Part shown: piece after piece, positions 7,976-18,404 of the stretch
How the letters are laid out: the number at the start of each line of letters is the position of its first letter
Numbering within the stretch: position 1 is the first letter of the stretch
Assembly (NCBI GenBank): GCA_028715055.1
Contig: JAQTLE010000001.1
Coordinates: 310,001-374,000 of the forward strand
Reading direction: 5' to 3'
Length of the DNA: 64,000 nt
DNA from: Sulfurovaceae bacterium
Lineage (GTDB): Bacteria > Campylobacterota > Campylobacteria > Campylobacterales > Sulfurovaceae
Notes under the pieces: generated by a model
Seen by the model: only the letters and a program-made list of their open reading frames with translations
Databases searched by the model: none
Told to the model about the DNA's origin: nothing
Program-made: the position numbers and the translations under genes

Positions 7976-10900
7976 ATGTATAAATTTGCCATAAATCGAC
8001 CTATTGCAACGTTGATGTATGTATTTACATTGATGATTTTCGGCTGGATCGCATTCCGTAATATGCCAATAGCCCTTTATCCTAATATTGATTTTCCAAT
8101 TGTAACGATCACGACAACTTACCCCGGAGCAGATCCAACTACCATGGAATCCCAAGTAACCGACAAGATAGAGGAGTCAGTGTCACAAATAGATGGTGTA
8201 GATATGATATCTTCTACCAGCAGTGAAGGTGTTTCAGTAGTTATGGTTAAGTTTTTGCTTGAAAGAAATATAGAAGATGCAGCAAATGACGTGCGCGACA
8301 AGGTGTCTTCCGTTATATTACCGCAAGATACTCAAAAACCGCTCGTGCGCAAGCTTGACGTGGGGGCAGCTTCTGTTGTAAATATTTTTGTAACTGCCAA
8401 AAAGAGTACTCCTCAAGAACTTATGTTGTTTGCCAATGAGAAGGTAAAACCGGCTTTGGAAAAAGTTATGGGAGTAGGCGCTATCAATATAATAGGATAT
8501 CAAGATAGAGAAATTAAAATATTACCAAATCCTTTTTTACTTACTCAACAAAATTTAAGTGTGTCTGATCTATATGGGATCTTGGCCAATGAAAATATCA
8601 AATCAGCAGGCGGAAAACTTATCAATTCTACTCAAGAATTGATTTTAAAAACTAATAGTGACGCGCTTAATGTCGAACAACTTAAGAACATAATGATAAA
8701 AGACGGTGTTCGACTAAGAGATGTTGCAACCGTTGAAGATACACTTAGTGATCCGACGAGTTTTTCATCTTATAACGGCACACAAGGTGTTATGCTTGAG
8801 ATTCAAAAGATATCAGGCGCAAACACTATAGAAGTAGTCGATTCGGTCAAAAAACGTTTACCGACATTAGAAGGACTTGCGGGCGATAAATTCGGCATAC
8901 AAGTTGTAAATGATACGTCAGCTTACATTATGCATTCACTTAAGGCAGTTGAGTTTGATTTGATATATGGATCATTTCTTGCGGCAATCATTGTTTTTGT
9001 ATTTTTGAGAAATTTTACTATAACACTTGTTTCGGCCGTATCTATACCTGTGTCTATAATTGGTACGTTTGCGTTGATGGATTATATGGGATTTGATCTC
9101 AATAAAATGACAATGATAGGACTTACCCTGGCTATTGGTATTATCATAGATGACGCTATAGTCGTAATAGAAAATATCCATAAAAAAATAGAACAAGGTA
9201 TGGATAAATTTAGAGCTTCAGTTGAAGGTGCTAAAGAAATGGCTTTTGCAATATTGGCAATATCGGCTATGTTGTTGGCCGTTTTTATACCTGTATCATT
9301 TATGGGTGGTATTGTAGGGAGATTTTTCAACTCATTTGCTATGACAGTCGGATTTGCTATCATTATTTCTTATTCAGTTGCACTTAGTTTGATACCAAGT
9401 CTTAGTGCAAGGGTATTGGATAGCAAAGAGAGCGAATTTCACAAAAAAACCGAGAAATATTTTAAATTGATCGAGAAAAAATATGAGACATTGTTAACTT
9501 CAGTGCTTAAAAATCGCAAAAAAACTCTTGTACTAGTTTTATTTATGTTTATTGTTTCTTTGTCGCTTTTCCCAAAAATTGGATTGGATTTTGTGCCTAA
9601 AGAAGATAAAAGTGAATTTGAAGTTCAAATAAAAGCACCTGCAGGTGTATCATTAGAGCAAATGAAAAAAGAATGCGATGCGGTAGAAAACGAAGTCAGA
9701 AAAGATCATAATGTACTGTATACAACTTTAGGCATCGGATACAGCACGGCTAGAGAGATCAATAAAGGCTTGATATATGTAAGGCTAAAAGAAAAAGATC
9801 AAAGAGAGATGAATCAAGAAGATATTGTTCAATCAATCAGGGATAGATTGAAACCGTTCAAAAAGAGACTCTTTATTACTGTTGCGGCTATTCCAAATAT
9901 TAAAGGAGCAGGCGTTAGTGTTCCTTATCAAATAATACTCAAGTCCGATTCTCTTGAAAGTTTATCTGTCGCCAAAAATAACCTGATTAAATATCTTTCG
10001 CAAAAAAAAGGTTTAGTCGATATTGATAGCAATCTAGACGATACCAAGCCACAGCTTACAATTACAATTTTAAGAGAGCAAGCTGCCAGATTGGGTGTGA
10101 GTGCAAAAGCAATTTCAACCCTGATCAGTGCAGCATTCTCCGGAGAAATAGAAATAGCAGAACTGGAAGAAAATGGTAAGGAGTATAATATAGTTATGCG
10201 TCTGCCGGATGATTACAGGCAATCATTGCAAGATATTAAAATGCTCCAAATCCGTTCATCAACTACAGGAGAACTAGTATTCTTGGACGGCTTGATAGAT
10301 ACTAAAATAGAAAACACAATGGCGAATATAAATCGAACCGACAGAGAAAGACAAGTTACTGTTTTTGCAGATCTTTTCGGTCTTGATCTAGGGAGTGCAG
10401 TAAGCTATACCGAAGCAAAAATCAATACTTTGTTGCCAAAAGGCGTTACTTATAGATTTGTAGGATTTGCAGAAGAAATGCAAAAAACCGGAAGTGAGTT
10501 TGGTTCAGCTTTATTTTTATCTGTTGTATTGATGTTTATTATTTTGGCAATTCTTTATGAATCACTTGTTCAGCCTTTTATTATAATGGTTGCATTGCCA
10601 TTAAGTATTACAGGAGTACTTTTGGCACTATTTTTAAGTGGACAGCATTTTAGCTTATTTGTTATGATCGGGTTCATGCTGCTCATGGGAATGGTTGGTA
10701 AGAATGCTGTACTTTTGGTAGATTTTGCAAATCACGCAGTTGATAATGGTAAAAAAATAGATGAAGCTCTTATCGAAGCAGGTGAAAAGAGATTACGTCC
10801 AATATTGATGACTACTATGGCTATGATCTTTGCAATGCTTCCTTTGGCATTTGGCGGGGATGTAGGCAGCGAAGTTAAATCACCTATGGCAATCTCTATT

Positions 10901-11020
10901 ATAGGTGGACTTTTGAGTTCTATGATACTTACGCTTCTTGTAGTACCGGTTATCTATTATCTATTTGCACCACTTGATATGCGTTTACGCAAATGGTATG
11001 GCGGAAAAATTGAAGATTAA
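7976..11020 (+). CDS. RND efflux permease (AcrB/HAE1-like)
   Basis: 1014 aa; FAINRPIATLMYVF, PNIDFPIVTITTTYPGADPTTMESQVTDKIEE, GIIIDDAIVVIENI, GKNAVLLVDFA. Confidence 0.93.
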   Translation: MYKFAINRPIATLMYVFTLMIFGWIAFRNMPIALYPNIDFPIVTITTTYPGADPTTMESQVTDKIEESVSQIDGVDMISSTSSEGVSVVMVKFLLERNIEDAANDVRDKVSSVILPQDTQKPLVRKLDVGAASVVNIFVTAKKSTPQELMLFANEKVKPALEKVMGVGAINIIGYQDREIKILPNPFLLTQQNLSVSDLYGILANENIKSAGGKLINSTQELILKTNSDALNVEQLKNIMIKDGVRLRDVATVEDTLSDPTSFSSYNGTQGVMLEIQKISGANTIEVVDSVKKRLPTLEGLAGDKFGIQVVNDTSAYIMHSLKAVEFDLIYGSFLAAIIVFVFLRNFTITLVSAVSIPVSIIGTFALMDYMGFDLNKMTMIGLTLAIGIIIDDAIVVIENIHKKIEQGMDKFRASVEGAKEMAFAILAISAMLLAVFIPVSFMGGIVGRFFNSFAMTVGFAIIISYSVALSLIPSLSARVLDSKESEFHKKTEKYFKLIEKKYETLLTSVLKNRKKTLVLVLFMFIVSLSLFPKIGLDFVPKEDKSEFEVQIKAPAGVSLEQMKKECDAVENEVRKDHNVLYTTLGIGYSTAREINKGLIYVRLKEKDQREMNQEDIVQSIRDRLKPFKKRLFITVAAIPNIKGAGVSVPYQIILKSDSLESLSVAKNNLIKYLSQKKGLVDIDSNLDDTKPQLTITILREQAARLGVSAKAISTLISAAFSGEIEIAELEENGKEYNIVMRLPDDYRQSLQDIKMLQIRSSTTGELVFLDGLIDTKIENTMANINRTDRERQVTVFADLFGLDLGSAVSYTEAKINTLLPKGVTYRFVGFAEEMQKTGSEFGSALFLSVVLMFIILAILYESLVQPFIIMVALPLSITGVLLALFLSGQHFSLFVMIGFMLLMGMVGKNAVLLVDFANHAVDNGKKIDEALIEAGEKRLRPILMTTMAMIFAMLPLAFGGDVGSEVKSPMAISIIGGLLSSMILTLLVVPVIYYLFAPLDMRLRKWYGGKIED

Positions 11021-11421
11021 GATTTGCTGGATTGGCTTTCAATATGCCTTTCTAGTATAATTGCGGCCGCCATAGAATCTATGCGGCCATCCTTGGAGTG
11101 TTTAAATACTCCAAGAGTGCGCTCTTTGGCTTCATTTGATGAGTTTTGCTCATCCTGGTAGACTATCTCTATGTCGTCAAGTTTTAGCAGTGATACAAAA
11201 TGCTTGATCCTTCTGCTCATTTCTTCACTGCTATTTCCTTCAAGCGGAAGTCCTACCACGAGCTTTTCTATTTCCCATTCTTTTAGAAATAGTTTTATAT
11301 CACTAGCGGCTTGATTACGATTTTTTCTTAAAATTGCATTTTGAGGTAAAACAATTTTATTATCTAAGCAAATAGCAATACCTATACGCTTCAGTCCGAC
11401 ATCGATACCGGCTATTTTCAT
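11017..11421 (-). CDS. ruvX: Holliday junction resolvase-like YqgF/RuvX
   Basis: IAGIDVGLKRIGIAI, VVGLPLEGN, YQDEQNSSNEA. Confidence 0.88.
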   Translation of the reverse strand: MKIAGIDVGLKRIGIAICLDNKIVLPQNAILRKNRNQAASDIKLFLKEWEIEKLVVGLPLEGNSSEEMSRRIKHFVSLLKLDDIEIVYQDEQNSSNEAKERTLGVFKHSKDGRIDSMAAAIILERHIESQSSKS

Positions 11422-11432
11422 AAACGCATTTT

Positions 11433-12659
11433 TTATGAACTAACTTTTGTTACAAAAGCTTCTTTGACTATATTTTCTTTTACGGAAATCAAAGTATTAT
11501 TAGCATCATTTCTGTCACTAAATGGACCTATTAGTAGTTTTGATGCTGTTTTACCATTTTCAGATACCGGCATTATAGTGTATGCATATCCATGAGATGC
11601 TATTTTTCTAAGAAATACCATATCCGGCTTATTTTTAAATTTACCAACTTGAACATAATAACTTTTACCGACTTTTTTCTCTACATTGGCTTCATGAATA
11701 TTTATTTTTGTATCAGATTCGCCAACAGTAGTTGAAGGGGTTTGCGTAGCAATTGTTTGTTGTGTTGATAAATTTTCTTTTTGCAATTCTGCATCAGATG
11801 CAGTCGGTATTTGCGCAGATGCTTCTGTAGATGCATGTTCCGTGATAGCCATATCAATAGGTTTTTGTATTTGGGTATCAGTATTTATAACAGGATTAAC
11901 TTGATTACTTTCTGCTACAGCTAATTGAACAGGTGTTTCTGTAGATGCATGTTCTGTGATAGCCATATCAATAGGTTTTTGTATTTGAGTATCAGTATTT
12001 ATAACCGGATTAACTTGATTACTTTGTGCTACAGCTAATTGAATAGGTTTTTCTACCTTTTGAGTTGCAACAGTAGCTTGAGCAATATAATTTTGCATTC
12101 TAGGTTGGAATGCTATAACTTGATTGCCTTCGTAGTATCTTCTGGCACCCAAGAATCTTTCTTTATAGTATTTACTGGTATAAAGATTACCATATGTAAT
12201 TTTTTTCTCTGCAGAGCTTGCTTGACTAAACCAGCCATCTCTTAAATATATCCCTACATGTGTAACTTTGCCAACTTTATTTCTGGTTGTATCGAAAAAT
12301 ATAAAATCACCGAATTTTAAATCTTTCATAACAATAGGCTCACCATATTTGATTTGTTCTCTTGCAACTCTTGGTATCTCAACACCCATTTTGCCGAACA
12401 TATAATATAAATATCCAGAGCAATCAAAGCAATTAGGACCTTCTTCTGCCCACACATATGGTTTGCCTTCCAGTTCTTTTATCATACAAGCAAGATTTTC
12501 TTCGCTGAATTGTCTGTCTTTTTGGGGTTTATATATAACATAGTTTGGATTTTTTGGAAATGTTTCATAAGAATACATTGTTGGCTGATGATTACAGCCA
12601 GTGAATAACAATACACCCAATACTGTGGATAATGATAGTATAATTTTTGAATTTTTCAT
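11433..12659 (-). CDS. NlpC/P60 family lipoprotein with C-terminal SPOR-type domain
   Basis: Lipobox LLFTGC; NCFDCSGYLYYMF and KVTHVGIYL NlpC/P60 motifs; C-terminal YYVQVGKFKNKPD SPOR. Confidence 0.85.
   Translation of the reverse strand: MKNSKIILSLSTVLGVLLFTGCNHQPTMYSYETFPKNPNYVIYKPQKDRQFSEENLACMIKELEGKPYVWAEEGPNCFDCSGYLYYMFGKMGVEIPRVAREQIKYGEPIVMKDLKFGDFIFFDTTRNKVGKVTHVGIYLRDGWFSQASSAEKKITYGNLYTSKYYKERFLGARRYYEGNQVIAFQPRMQNYIAQATVATQKVEKPIQLAVAQSNQVNPVINTDTQIQKPIDMAITEHASTETPVQLAVAESNQVNPVINTDTQIQKPIDMAITEHASTEASAQIPTASDAELQKENLSTQQTIATQTPSTTVGESDTKINIHEANVEKKVGKSYYVQVGKFKNKPDMVFLRKIASHGYAYTIMPVSENGKTASKLLIGPFSDRNDANNTLISVKENIVKEAFVTKVSS
11821..12048 (-). repeat. Two tandem 114-bp (38 aa) coding repeats in the NlpC/P60 gene
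   Basis: Copies 11821-11934 and 11935-12048 encode near-identical (P)QLAVA[QE]SNQVNPVINTDTQIQKPIDMAITEHASTE. Confidence 0.9.
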
Positions 12660-12730
12660 TTCAAAGACTTCTCCCCTTTGTCTTTTACGATTAATTTATA
12701 TATTATTACACACTGTATCTTAAAAATAAC

Positions 12731-13753
12731 TTATAAAATTAATATAGTATCACCATATGAGAAAAAACGGTAGTTTTGTAATATTGCCTCTTTATATATC
12801 TCTAATGTCTTCTCTCTTCCTATAAAACTTGCCACTAGCATAATAAGCGTACTTTTTGGCAGATGAAAATTTGTAAGAAGGTAATCAACTCTTTGAGGTT
12901 TGTTGCCAGGATGTAAAAACAGATCGCATTCTCCACTGGTTTGACCGGTCCTGCTAAAGTACTCTATTGTTCTTGTTACAGTTGTACCAACGGCAAGGAT
13001 AGGTTGATTGCTTTTAAGAATAGGGATTGCATTGTTAGGAATATGAAATTGCTCGGAGTGCATAGGATGTGATAGTATTTCATCGCAATCTACAGGCTTG
13101 AAAGTGCCGGCACCTACATGGAGCGTAAGCATATAAGTATCATGTTTTTGTTTTAGGAGTTCCAATAATTCAGGCGTAAAATGAAGTGACGCAGTGGGCG
13201 CTGCAACAGCACCGGCTTTGTCGGCAAATAAGCTTTGATATTCTATCTCATCTTCTTTGGTGTCATCTCTTTGAATATACGGCGGAAGAGGCATGTGGCC
13301 AATAGATTCCAAAATTTTTATCAAGTTTTCAAAATTTAAAACTTTTTCGTTTTTTTCAAATATAACTATCCTGCTACCATCATTATTTAATCCTATTACA
13401 GTAGCCATTAAATCATTTTCAAAAAAAAGCTTGGTTCCTATATTTACTTTTCCTCGAATCATAACAAGAAAATGGTTATCATAAAGTGGTTTATTTATAA
13501 GCAGCCCTACTGCACCACCGCTAGCTTTGAAACCAAAAATACGTGCTTTTATGACTTTAGTATCATTTAGAAATACGCTGCAATCTTTTGGTATAAATTC
13601 CAGTAGATTTGAAAAGGTAGTATGCGTAATAGTATCGTTTTTACGATCATAGACCAGTAATTTTGCACTATCGGCCGGATGTAACGGATGGCTGGCTATG
13701 AGTTCTTTTGGAAGTTCATAGTCATAACTTGTAGTTAAAAAGTCAAGATTCAT
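12731..13753 (-). CDS. queA: S-adenosylmethionine:tRNA ribosyltransferase-isomerase
   Basis: DYELPKELIASHPLHPAD, YQSLFADKAGAVAAPTASLHFT, LHVGAGTFKPV. Confidence 0.95.
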   Translation of the reverse strand: MNLDFLTTSYDYELPKELIASHPLHPADSAKLLVYDRKNDTITHTTFSNLLEFIPKDCSVFLNDTKVIKARIFGFKASGGAVGLLINKPLYDNHFLVMIRGKVNIGTKLFFENDLMATVIGLNNDGSRIVIFEKNEKVLNFENLIKILESIGHMPLPPYIQRDDTKEDEIEYQSLFADKAGAVAAPTASLHFTPELLELLKQKHDTYMLTLHVGAGTFKPVDCDEILSHPMHSEQFHIPNNAIPILKSNQPILAVGTTVTRTIEYFSRTGQTSGECDLFLHPGNKPQRVDYLLTNFHLPKSTLIMLVASFIGREKTLEIYKEAILQNYRFFSYGDTILIL

Positions 13754-14531
13754 TATCTACTTTAACAGGCATAGAATTATTTGATTTTTCTTCTTTGATT
13801 TCGGGATTGACCATCTTTACAATTAAAATAGATAATCCGTATAGAATAATAAGAGGAATTGCCATAAGAAGTTGAGACAATACATCAGGCGGTGTTAATA
13901 TAGCTGCCAATATGAATATAAGCACGACAGCGTATTTGAAAAAGTCAATTAATGTTCTATCCGTGATCATCCCTAATACGCCAAGTAAATAAGCTACAAC
14001 GGGAAGTTCAAATGCTATGCCGAATCCGATCATAATTTTAGTAAAAAATCCAACATAGTCTTCAATATTTATCATTGGAGTATATAAGAAAGATCCAAAT
14101 GTAATGAGAAATTTAAATCCAAGCGGAGTAACTACATAGTATGCAAAAAGTACACCTACCGCGAACATTACGGAACCGCCCACAATGAAAGGTATGATCA
14201 TTTTCTTTTCATTCGCATATAACCCAGGAGCTATAAAAAGCCATAATTGCAATAATATATATGGCAAAGCACCAAGAAATGCTGCAAAAAAAGAAACTTT
14301 TAGAGCCACGAAAAATGCTCCGCCGACTTGATGCGTGGTCACCATTCCCAAAGAAGCTTTTTTGGTTAAAGTCGAGGCACTCGCAAGCGCATCATTTAAT
14401 GGCTGTGTCACCCACGATAGTATTTCATTGTGAAAAGAAAAAGTAACAGCAAACATGATAAGTACGGCAACAACGGACAAGCCTATTCTTTTTCTCAATT
14501 CCACCAAGTGTGGTTTGATATCTTCAAACAT
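13743..14531 (-). CDS. tatC: Sec-independent protein translocase TatC
   Basis: HLVELRKRI, multiple TM segments, FGIAFELPVV, AILTPPDVLSQ. Confidence 0.95.
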   Translation of the reverse strand: MFEDIKPHLVELRKRIGLSVVAVLIMFAVTFSFHNEILSWVTQPLNDALASASTLTKKASLGMVTTHQVGGAFFVALKVSFFAAFLGALPYILLQLWLFIAPGLYANEKKMIIPFIVGGSVMFAVGVLFAYYVVTPLGFKFLITFGSFLYTPMINIEDYVGFFTKIMIGFGIAFELPVVAYLLGVLGMITDRTLIDFFKYAVVLIFILAAILTPPDVLSQLLMAIPLIILYGLSILIVKMVNPEIKEEKSNNSMPVKVDNES

Positions 14532-14926
14532 TAAATATCCTCATTGCTAGTTGATTGTTTTTTAAATGTAACGGTTTCTCTTTTTGTTTCTATATTTTCA
14601 TTAGGAGGGTTTATTTGATTGAAACTATTTTTAGCGTCCTGCACAGCTTTTTCAATCTCTACAGTTGGATTGATTTTGTGATTTTTGAAACTTTGAAGTT
14701 CATCAGTAGCATCATCAAGCTTTTTTTTGTAGCTTAAAGCTTCTTCTTTAAGGTCTGCAATGCGCATCTCGGATTCTATTGTGTGTTTGGCATCATCCAT
14801 AACTTTTTTTGCACTTTTTATAAACCTAGCTACTTTTACCATGGCTTCAGGCAACTTGTCGGGTCCAAGAAATAAAATAGCAATTATAACAATAAGTAAG
14901 AATTCATCAAATCCAATTCCAAACAT
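14531..14926 (-). CDS. tatB: Sec-independent protein translocase TatB
   Basis: FGIGFDEFLLIVIIAILFLGPDKLPEAMVKVARF; adjacent to tatC. Confidence 0.93.
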   Translation of the reverse strand: MFGIGFDEFLLIVIIAILFLGPDKLPEAMVKVARFIKSAKKVMDDAKHTIESEMRIADLKEEALSYKKKLDDATDELQSFKNHKINPTVEIEKAVQDAKNSFNQINPPNENIETKRETVTFKKQSTSNEDI

Positions 14927-14970
14927 GCTTTGTGCGCCTTATATTTTTGAGTTATTGTATCACAAAAATA

Positions 14971-16020
14971 TTAAGACATTAAGTAAAGTGCAATTTCATC
15001 ACTTATAAAAAAGTTGGGATTATAGTAATGTGTGGACGTTTGTATAAGCTTTCCTTCTGAAACTAAAAAATCAGCCTTGCGTTTTATGTCTTTATTGAAC
15101 AATGATTTTGCAATACCGATATTACTTCTAAGTCCTAAAAAAATCTTTTCGGTTAATATCTCTTCTTTGCTTAGCTGTTCTTCATTTATATCCAGCGGAT
15201 TTGAAATATATCTATCAATATCTATGGCAGGATAAAATCTAGTATCGTTTAAAAAACCTACTGCCCCGGCTCCGATTCCGATGTAATTTTTAAGTTCCCA
15301 ATATCCTTTGTTGTGTTTGGATTGATAAACGCCGAAATTGGATATTTCATAATGTTCAAATCCTCTTTTAGTGATCTCATCAGCTACAAAAAAAGCAAGA
15401 TTGTCATCGGTTTGTTTGTTGTCGGTTGTGAAGTTTGTACCTTCTTCTATGGTTAATTCATATGCGGATATATGGTCTATGGGTAGAGAGAAAGCAATAT
15501 CAATGTCTTGTTTTATTAATTTTTGTGTATCACCGTTAACATTATATATGATGTCTAGAGATAAATGTTCAAACCCAAGATCGTATGCATTTTTGATCGC
15601 ATTTATAGCTTGTGTTTTATCGTGAGCTCTACCTAAGCTGCGTAATTTTTGGTTATCAAAACTTTGAACACCAAAGCTAAGGCGGTTGACACCAAGAGTT
15701 TTCATGCTTTGTATCCAAGATAATGTTGCTGAATTTGGATTGGCTTCAGCTGTTATTTCTGCGTTCAAATCAAGGTAAGGACTTATAATAGAAAAAAAAT
15801 CTTGATAATATGACGGTTTGATTGTCGATGGAGTTCCGCCTCCTATGAAAACGGTTTTGATGTCTCCTTCGCCGGGCTTGAATCTTTGAATTTCATGTTC
15901 CAGCTGCATGCATATGCTTTCCATATATTTTTTTTGTGTATTGTGTTTATGCGTATAAGAGTTGAAACTACAATAATGACATTTCGAATCACAATATGGA
16001 ATATGGAGATATAATAGCAA
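14971..16020 (-). CDS. hemW: Radical SAM HemW (coproporphyrinogen III oxidase-like)
   Basis: LYLHIPYCDSKCHYCSFNSY, FIGGGTPS, GVQSFDNQKLRSLGRAH. Confidence 0.92.
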   Translation of the reverse strand: MLLYLHIPYCDSKCHYCSFNSYTHKHNTQKKYMESICMQLEHEIQRFKPGEGDIKTVFIGGGTPSTIKPSYYQDFFSIISPYLDLNAEITAEANPNSATLSWIQSMKTLGVNRLSFGVQSFDNQKLRSLGRAHDKTQAINAIKNAYDLGFEHLSLDIIYNVNGDTQKLIKQDIDIAFSLPIDHISAYELTIEEGTNFTTDNKQTDDNLAFFVADEITKRGFEHYEISNFGVYQSKHNKGYWELKNYIGIGAGAVGFLNDTRFYPAIDIDRYISNPLDINEEQLSKEEILTEKIFLGLRSNIGIAKSLFNKDIKRKADFLVSEGKLIQTSTHYYNPNFFISDEIALYLMS

Positions 16021-16155
16021 TAAGAGCCTTTTTTTATTTTGATAAATTCAAATGATTTTAACAACAAATGAGATAAAATAATATCAGAAAATATACTGAA
16101 ATTTGTTTGTTGTGATAAAATCAAATTTCTTGTAAATAGAAATGAAGTTATAATT

Positions 16156-16644
16156 ATGAGTCCCGTATCGTATAAAAAAAAGCGTTATCGTCAAAATGTA
16201 GCTGCCGTTATATTGTCACAAAAATATCCAAATGAATGTGAATTTTTTGTCGGTCAATGTAGTGGCATGAAAAACAGATGGCAATTTCCGCAAGGTGGAA
16301 TAGATGGAGCCGAGACGCCTAAAGAAGCTCTTTTGCGTGAATTGGAAGAAGAAATAGGCTGTAATAATATTGAGATTTTAGGTGAGTTTCCAGATTGGAT
16401 AACTTATGATTTTCCAAAAGTCAAAAAAACGATCAAAAGATATCCGTTTGACGGACAGACACAAAAATATTTTTTAGTACGGCTAAAAGATGATGCAAAA
16501 ATAGATTTGAGAGCATATAGTACCCCTGAATTCGAGGAATATGAGTTTGTGGCTTATGAGGAGCTATTCAAAAGAGTTACTTATTTTAAGAGAAAAGCAT
16601 ATCGCAAGGTGATCGATTATTTTATAAAAGAAGGATACATTTAA
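16156..16644 (+). CDS. rppH: RNA pyrophosphohydrolase (Nudix)
   Basis: WQFPQGGIDGAETPKEALLRELEEEIG Nudix box. Confidence 0.93.
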   Translation: MSPVSYKKKRYRQNVAAVILSQKYPNECEFFVGQCSGMKNRWQFPQGGIDGAETPKEALLRELEEEIGCNNIEILGEFPDWITYDFPKVKKTIKRYPFDGQTQKYFLVRLKDDAKIDLRAYSTPEFEEYEFVAYEELFKRVTYFKRKAYRKVIDYFIKEGYI

Positions 16645-16645
16645 T

Positions 16646-17851
16646 ATGTTGTTAGTACATAAATATGGCGGAACAAGTGTCGGTAGTTTGGAACGGATTG
16701 AAAATGTAGCAAATCGTGTTGCTAAAGTCAGAGATCAGGGAAATGATATCGTTGTTGTAGTTTCTGCAATGAGCGGAGAGACAAATAAACTAATCGATTA
16801 TGCTATGCATTTCACTCAAAATCCTGCTAAACAGGAAATGGATATGCTACTTAGCTCCGGCGAGAGAGTAACTGCGGCATTGCTATCTATTGCTTTACAA
16901 GCAAAAGGCTATGATGCAGTTGCAATGACAGGAAGACAAGCAGGAATAATAACAGATACCATTCATACATATGCCAGAATAGAATCGATTGATCCTTCTG
17001 CAATGAAGCAAGCTATAAAAGAAGGCAAAATAGTCATAGTAGCCGGCTTTCAGGGTGTAAATAAAGATGGAAATGTAACTACGCTAGGTCGTGGCGGAAG
17101 TGATCTATCAGCTGTTGCAATTGCGGGTGCCCTGAAAGCAGATGCTTGTGAAATTTATAGCGATGTAGATGGTATTTATACAACAGATCCTAGAATAGAA
17201 CCAAAAGCAAAAAAACTAGATACAATTTCATATGATGAAATGTTAGAAATGGCATCAATGGGAGCTAAAGTACTTCAAAATCGTTCTGTGGAATTGGCAA
17301 AAAAACTAGATGTCAAACTTTATGCTAAAAGTAGTTTTAGCGACAATGAGGGAACACTTATTACAAAGGAGGGTAACAATATGGAAGAAGTGCTGGTCAG
17401 CGGAGTAGTATTGGACAAAAATCAAGCAAGAGTTACTTTGCGAAATGTTTCCGATAAACCTGGAATTGCGGCCGAAATTTTTACAAAATTAGCCGATGAA
17501 GGTATCAATGTAGATATGATCATTCAAAATGTCGGCATAGACGGTTCAACAAATCTTGGTTTTACAGTGCCCGGCAATGAATTGGAAAATGCAAAAAAAG
17601 TTATTGAATCTTTTGATCATGATATAGGAAGCATGGATTTTGATAATAATGTATGCAAAGTCTCCGTAGTTGGAGTTGGTATGAAATCTCATGCAGGTGT
17701 TGCAGCTAAAGCATTTAGAGCATTAGCAGCAAATAATATCAATATTCAAATGATTTCAACCAGTGAGATAAAAATATCTATGATCATAGATGAGAAATAT
17801 GGCGAGCTTGCTATTCGCATGCTTCACGATGCATACAATTTAGATAAATAA
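16646..17851 (+). CDS. lysC: Aspartate kinase
   Basis: VHKYGGTSVG, TLGRGGSDLSAVAIA, ACT repeats. Confidence 0.95.
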   Translation: MLLVHKYGGTSVGSLERIENVANRVAKVRDQGNDIVVVVSAMSGETNKLIDYAMHFTQNPAKQEMDMLLSSGERVTAALLSIALQAKGYDAVAMTGRQAGIITDTIHTYARIESIDPSAMKQAIKEGKIVIVAGFQGVNKDGNVTTLGRGGSDLSAVAIAGALKADACEIYSDVDGIYTTDPRIEPKAKKLDTISYDEMLEMASMGAKVLQNRSVELAKKLDVKLYAKSSFSDNEGTLITKEGNNMEEVLVSGVVLDKNQARVTLRNVSDKPGIAAEIFTKLADEGINVDMIIQNVGIDGSTNLGFTVPGNELENAKKVIESFDHDIGSMDFDNNVCKVSVVGVGMKSHAGVAAKAFRALAANNINIQMISTSEIKISMIIDEKYGELAIRMLHDAYNLDK

Positions 17852-17855
17852 TACC

Positions 17856-18404
17856 ATGCAACAATTATTAACATGGACACTTCAGGCTATACGAGAGGAA
17901 AATTCTGATTTTTCATGGATGGAGGAATATCGATTTGAATGGACTCCTTTGGTCGGCAATGCCATATCTCGTATTATAGAAGGACAGAGTGTATTGATAT
18001 TGACAGATTCTCAGTGCAGATGGTTTGGTCATTATATTCAACACAAAATCAATGATGTTAATAAAAATAGACCGTTTTTGCCTTTCTATCAATTGAGCAA
18101 GTTATTTGTGCCTATGGATGAAATTCATTCTGTACAAGAGTTGCAGCTTGTTGAAGATATGTTGGATATTTCTTATCCAAATGGATATATCATTTGGTAT
18201 ATCGGACGAGGAGATCATCCCTGCACAAAGATCGCCTTTAAAAAAGATGATAGTTTTCTGTGGATTATAGATGATCAGGTGCAAAATAGTTTTCCTTTTA
18301 GAGGCAGCGATGCTCAATTGGATATAAAATTTTTGCAACTTTTTAAACTTTTTGATATAACATTATCCGCTGCTTTATTTGGAAATATAGAGATCGGATC
18401 ATGA
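17856..18404 (+). CDS. hobA: HobA-like DnaA-associating replication regulator
   Basis: About 180 aa between lysC and holB; QSVLILTDSQCRWFGHYIQHKIN...RPFLPF resembles HobA of Helicobacter/Campylobacter. Confidence 0.8.
   Translation: MQQLLTWTLQAIREENSDFSWMEEYRFEWTPLVGNAISRIIEGQSVLILTDSQCRWFGHYIQHKINDVNKNRPFLPFYQLSKLFVPMDEIHSVQELQLVEDMLDISYPNGYIIWYIGRGDHPCTKIAFKKDDSFLWIIDDQVQNSFPFRGSDAQLDIKFLQLFKLFDITLSAALFGNIEIGS

Noticed and set aside
7646-8155. 169-aa minus-strand ORF across the MFP/RND junction
   Set aside because: Antisense to two well-supported efflux genes; sequence looks like a reverse-frame artefact.
11017-11020. Overlapping convergent stops of the RND permease and ruvX
   Set aside because: A TTAA overlap of convergent stop codons is ordinary in compact genomes.
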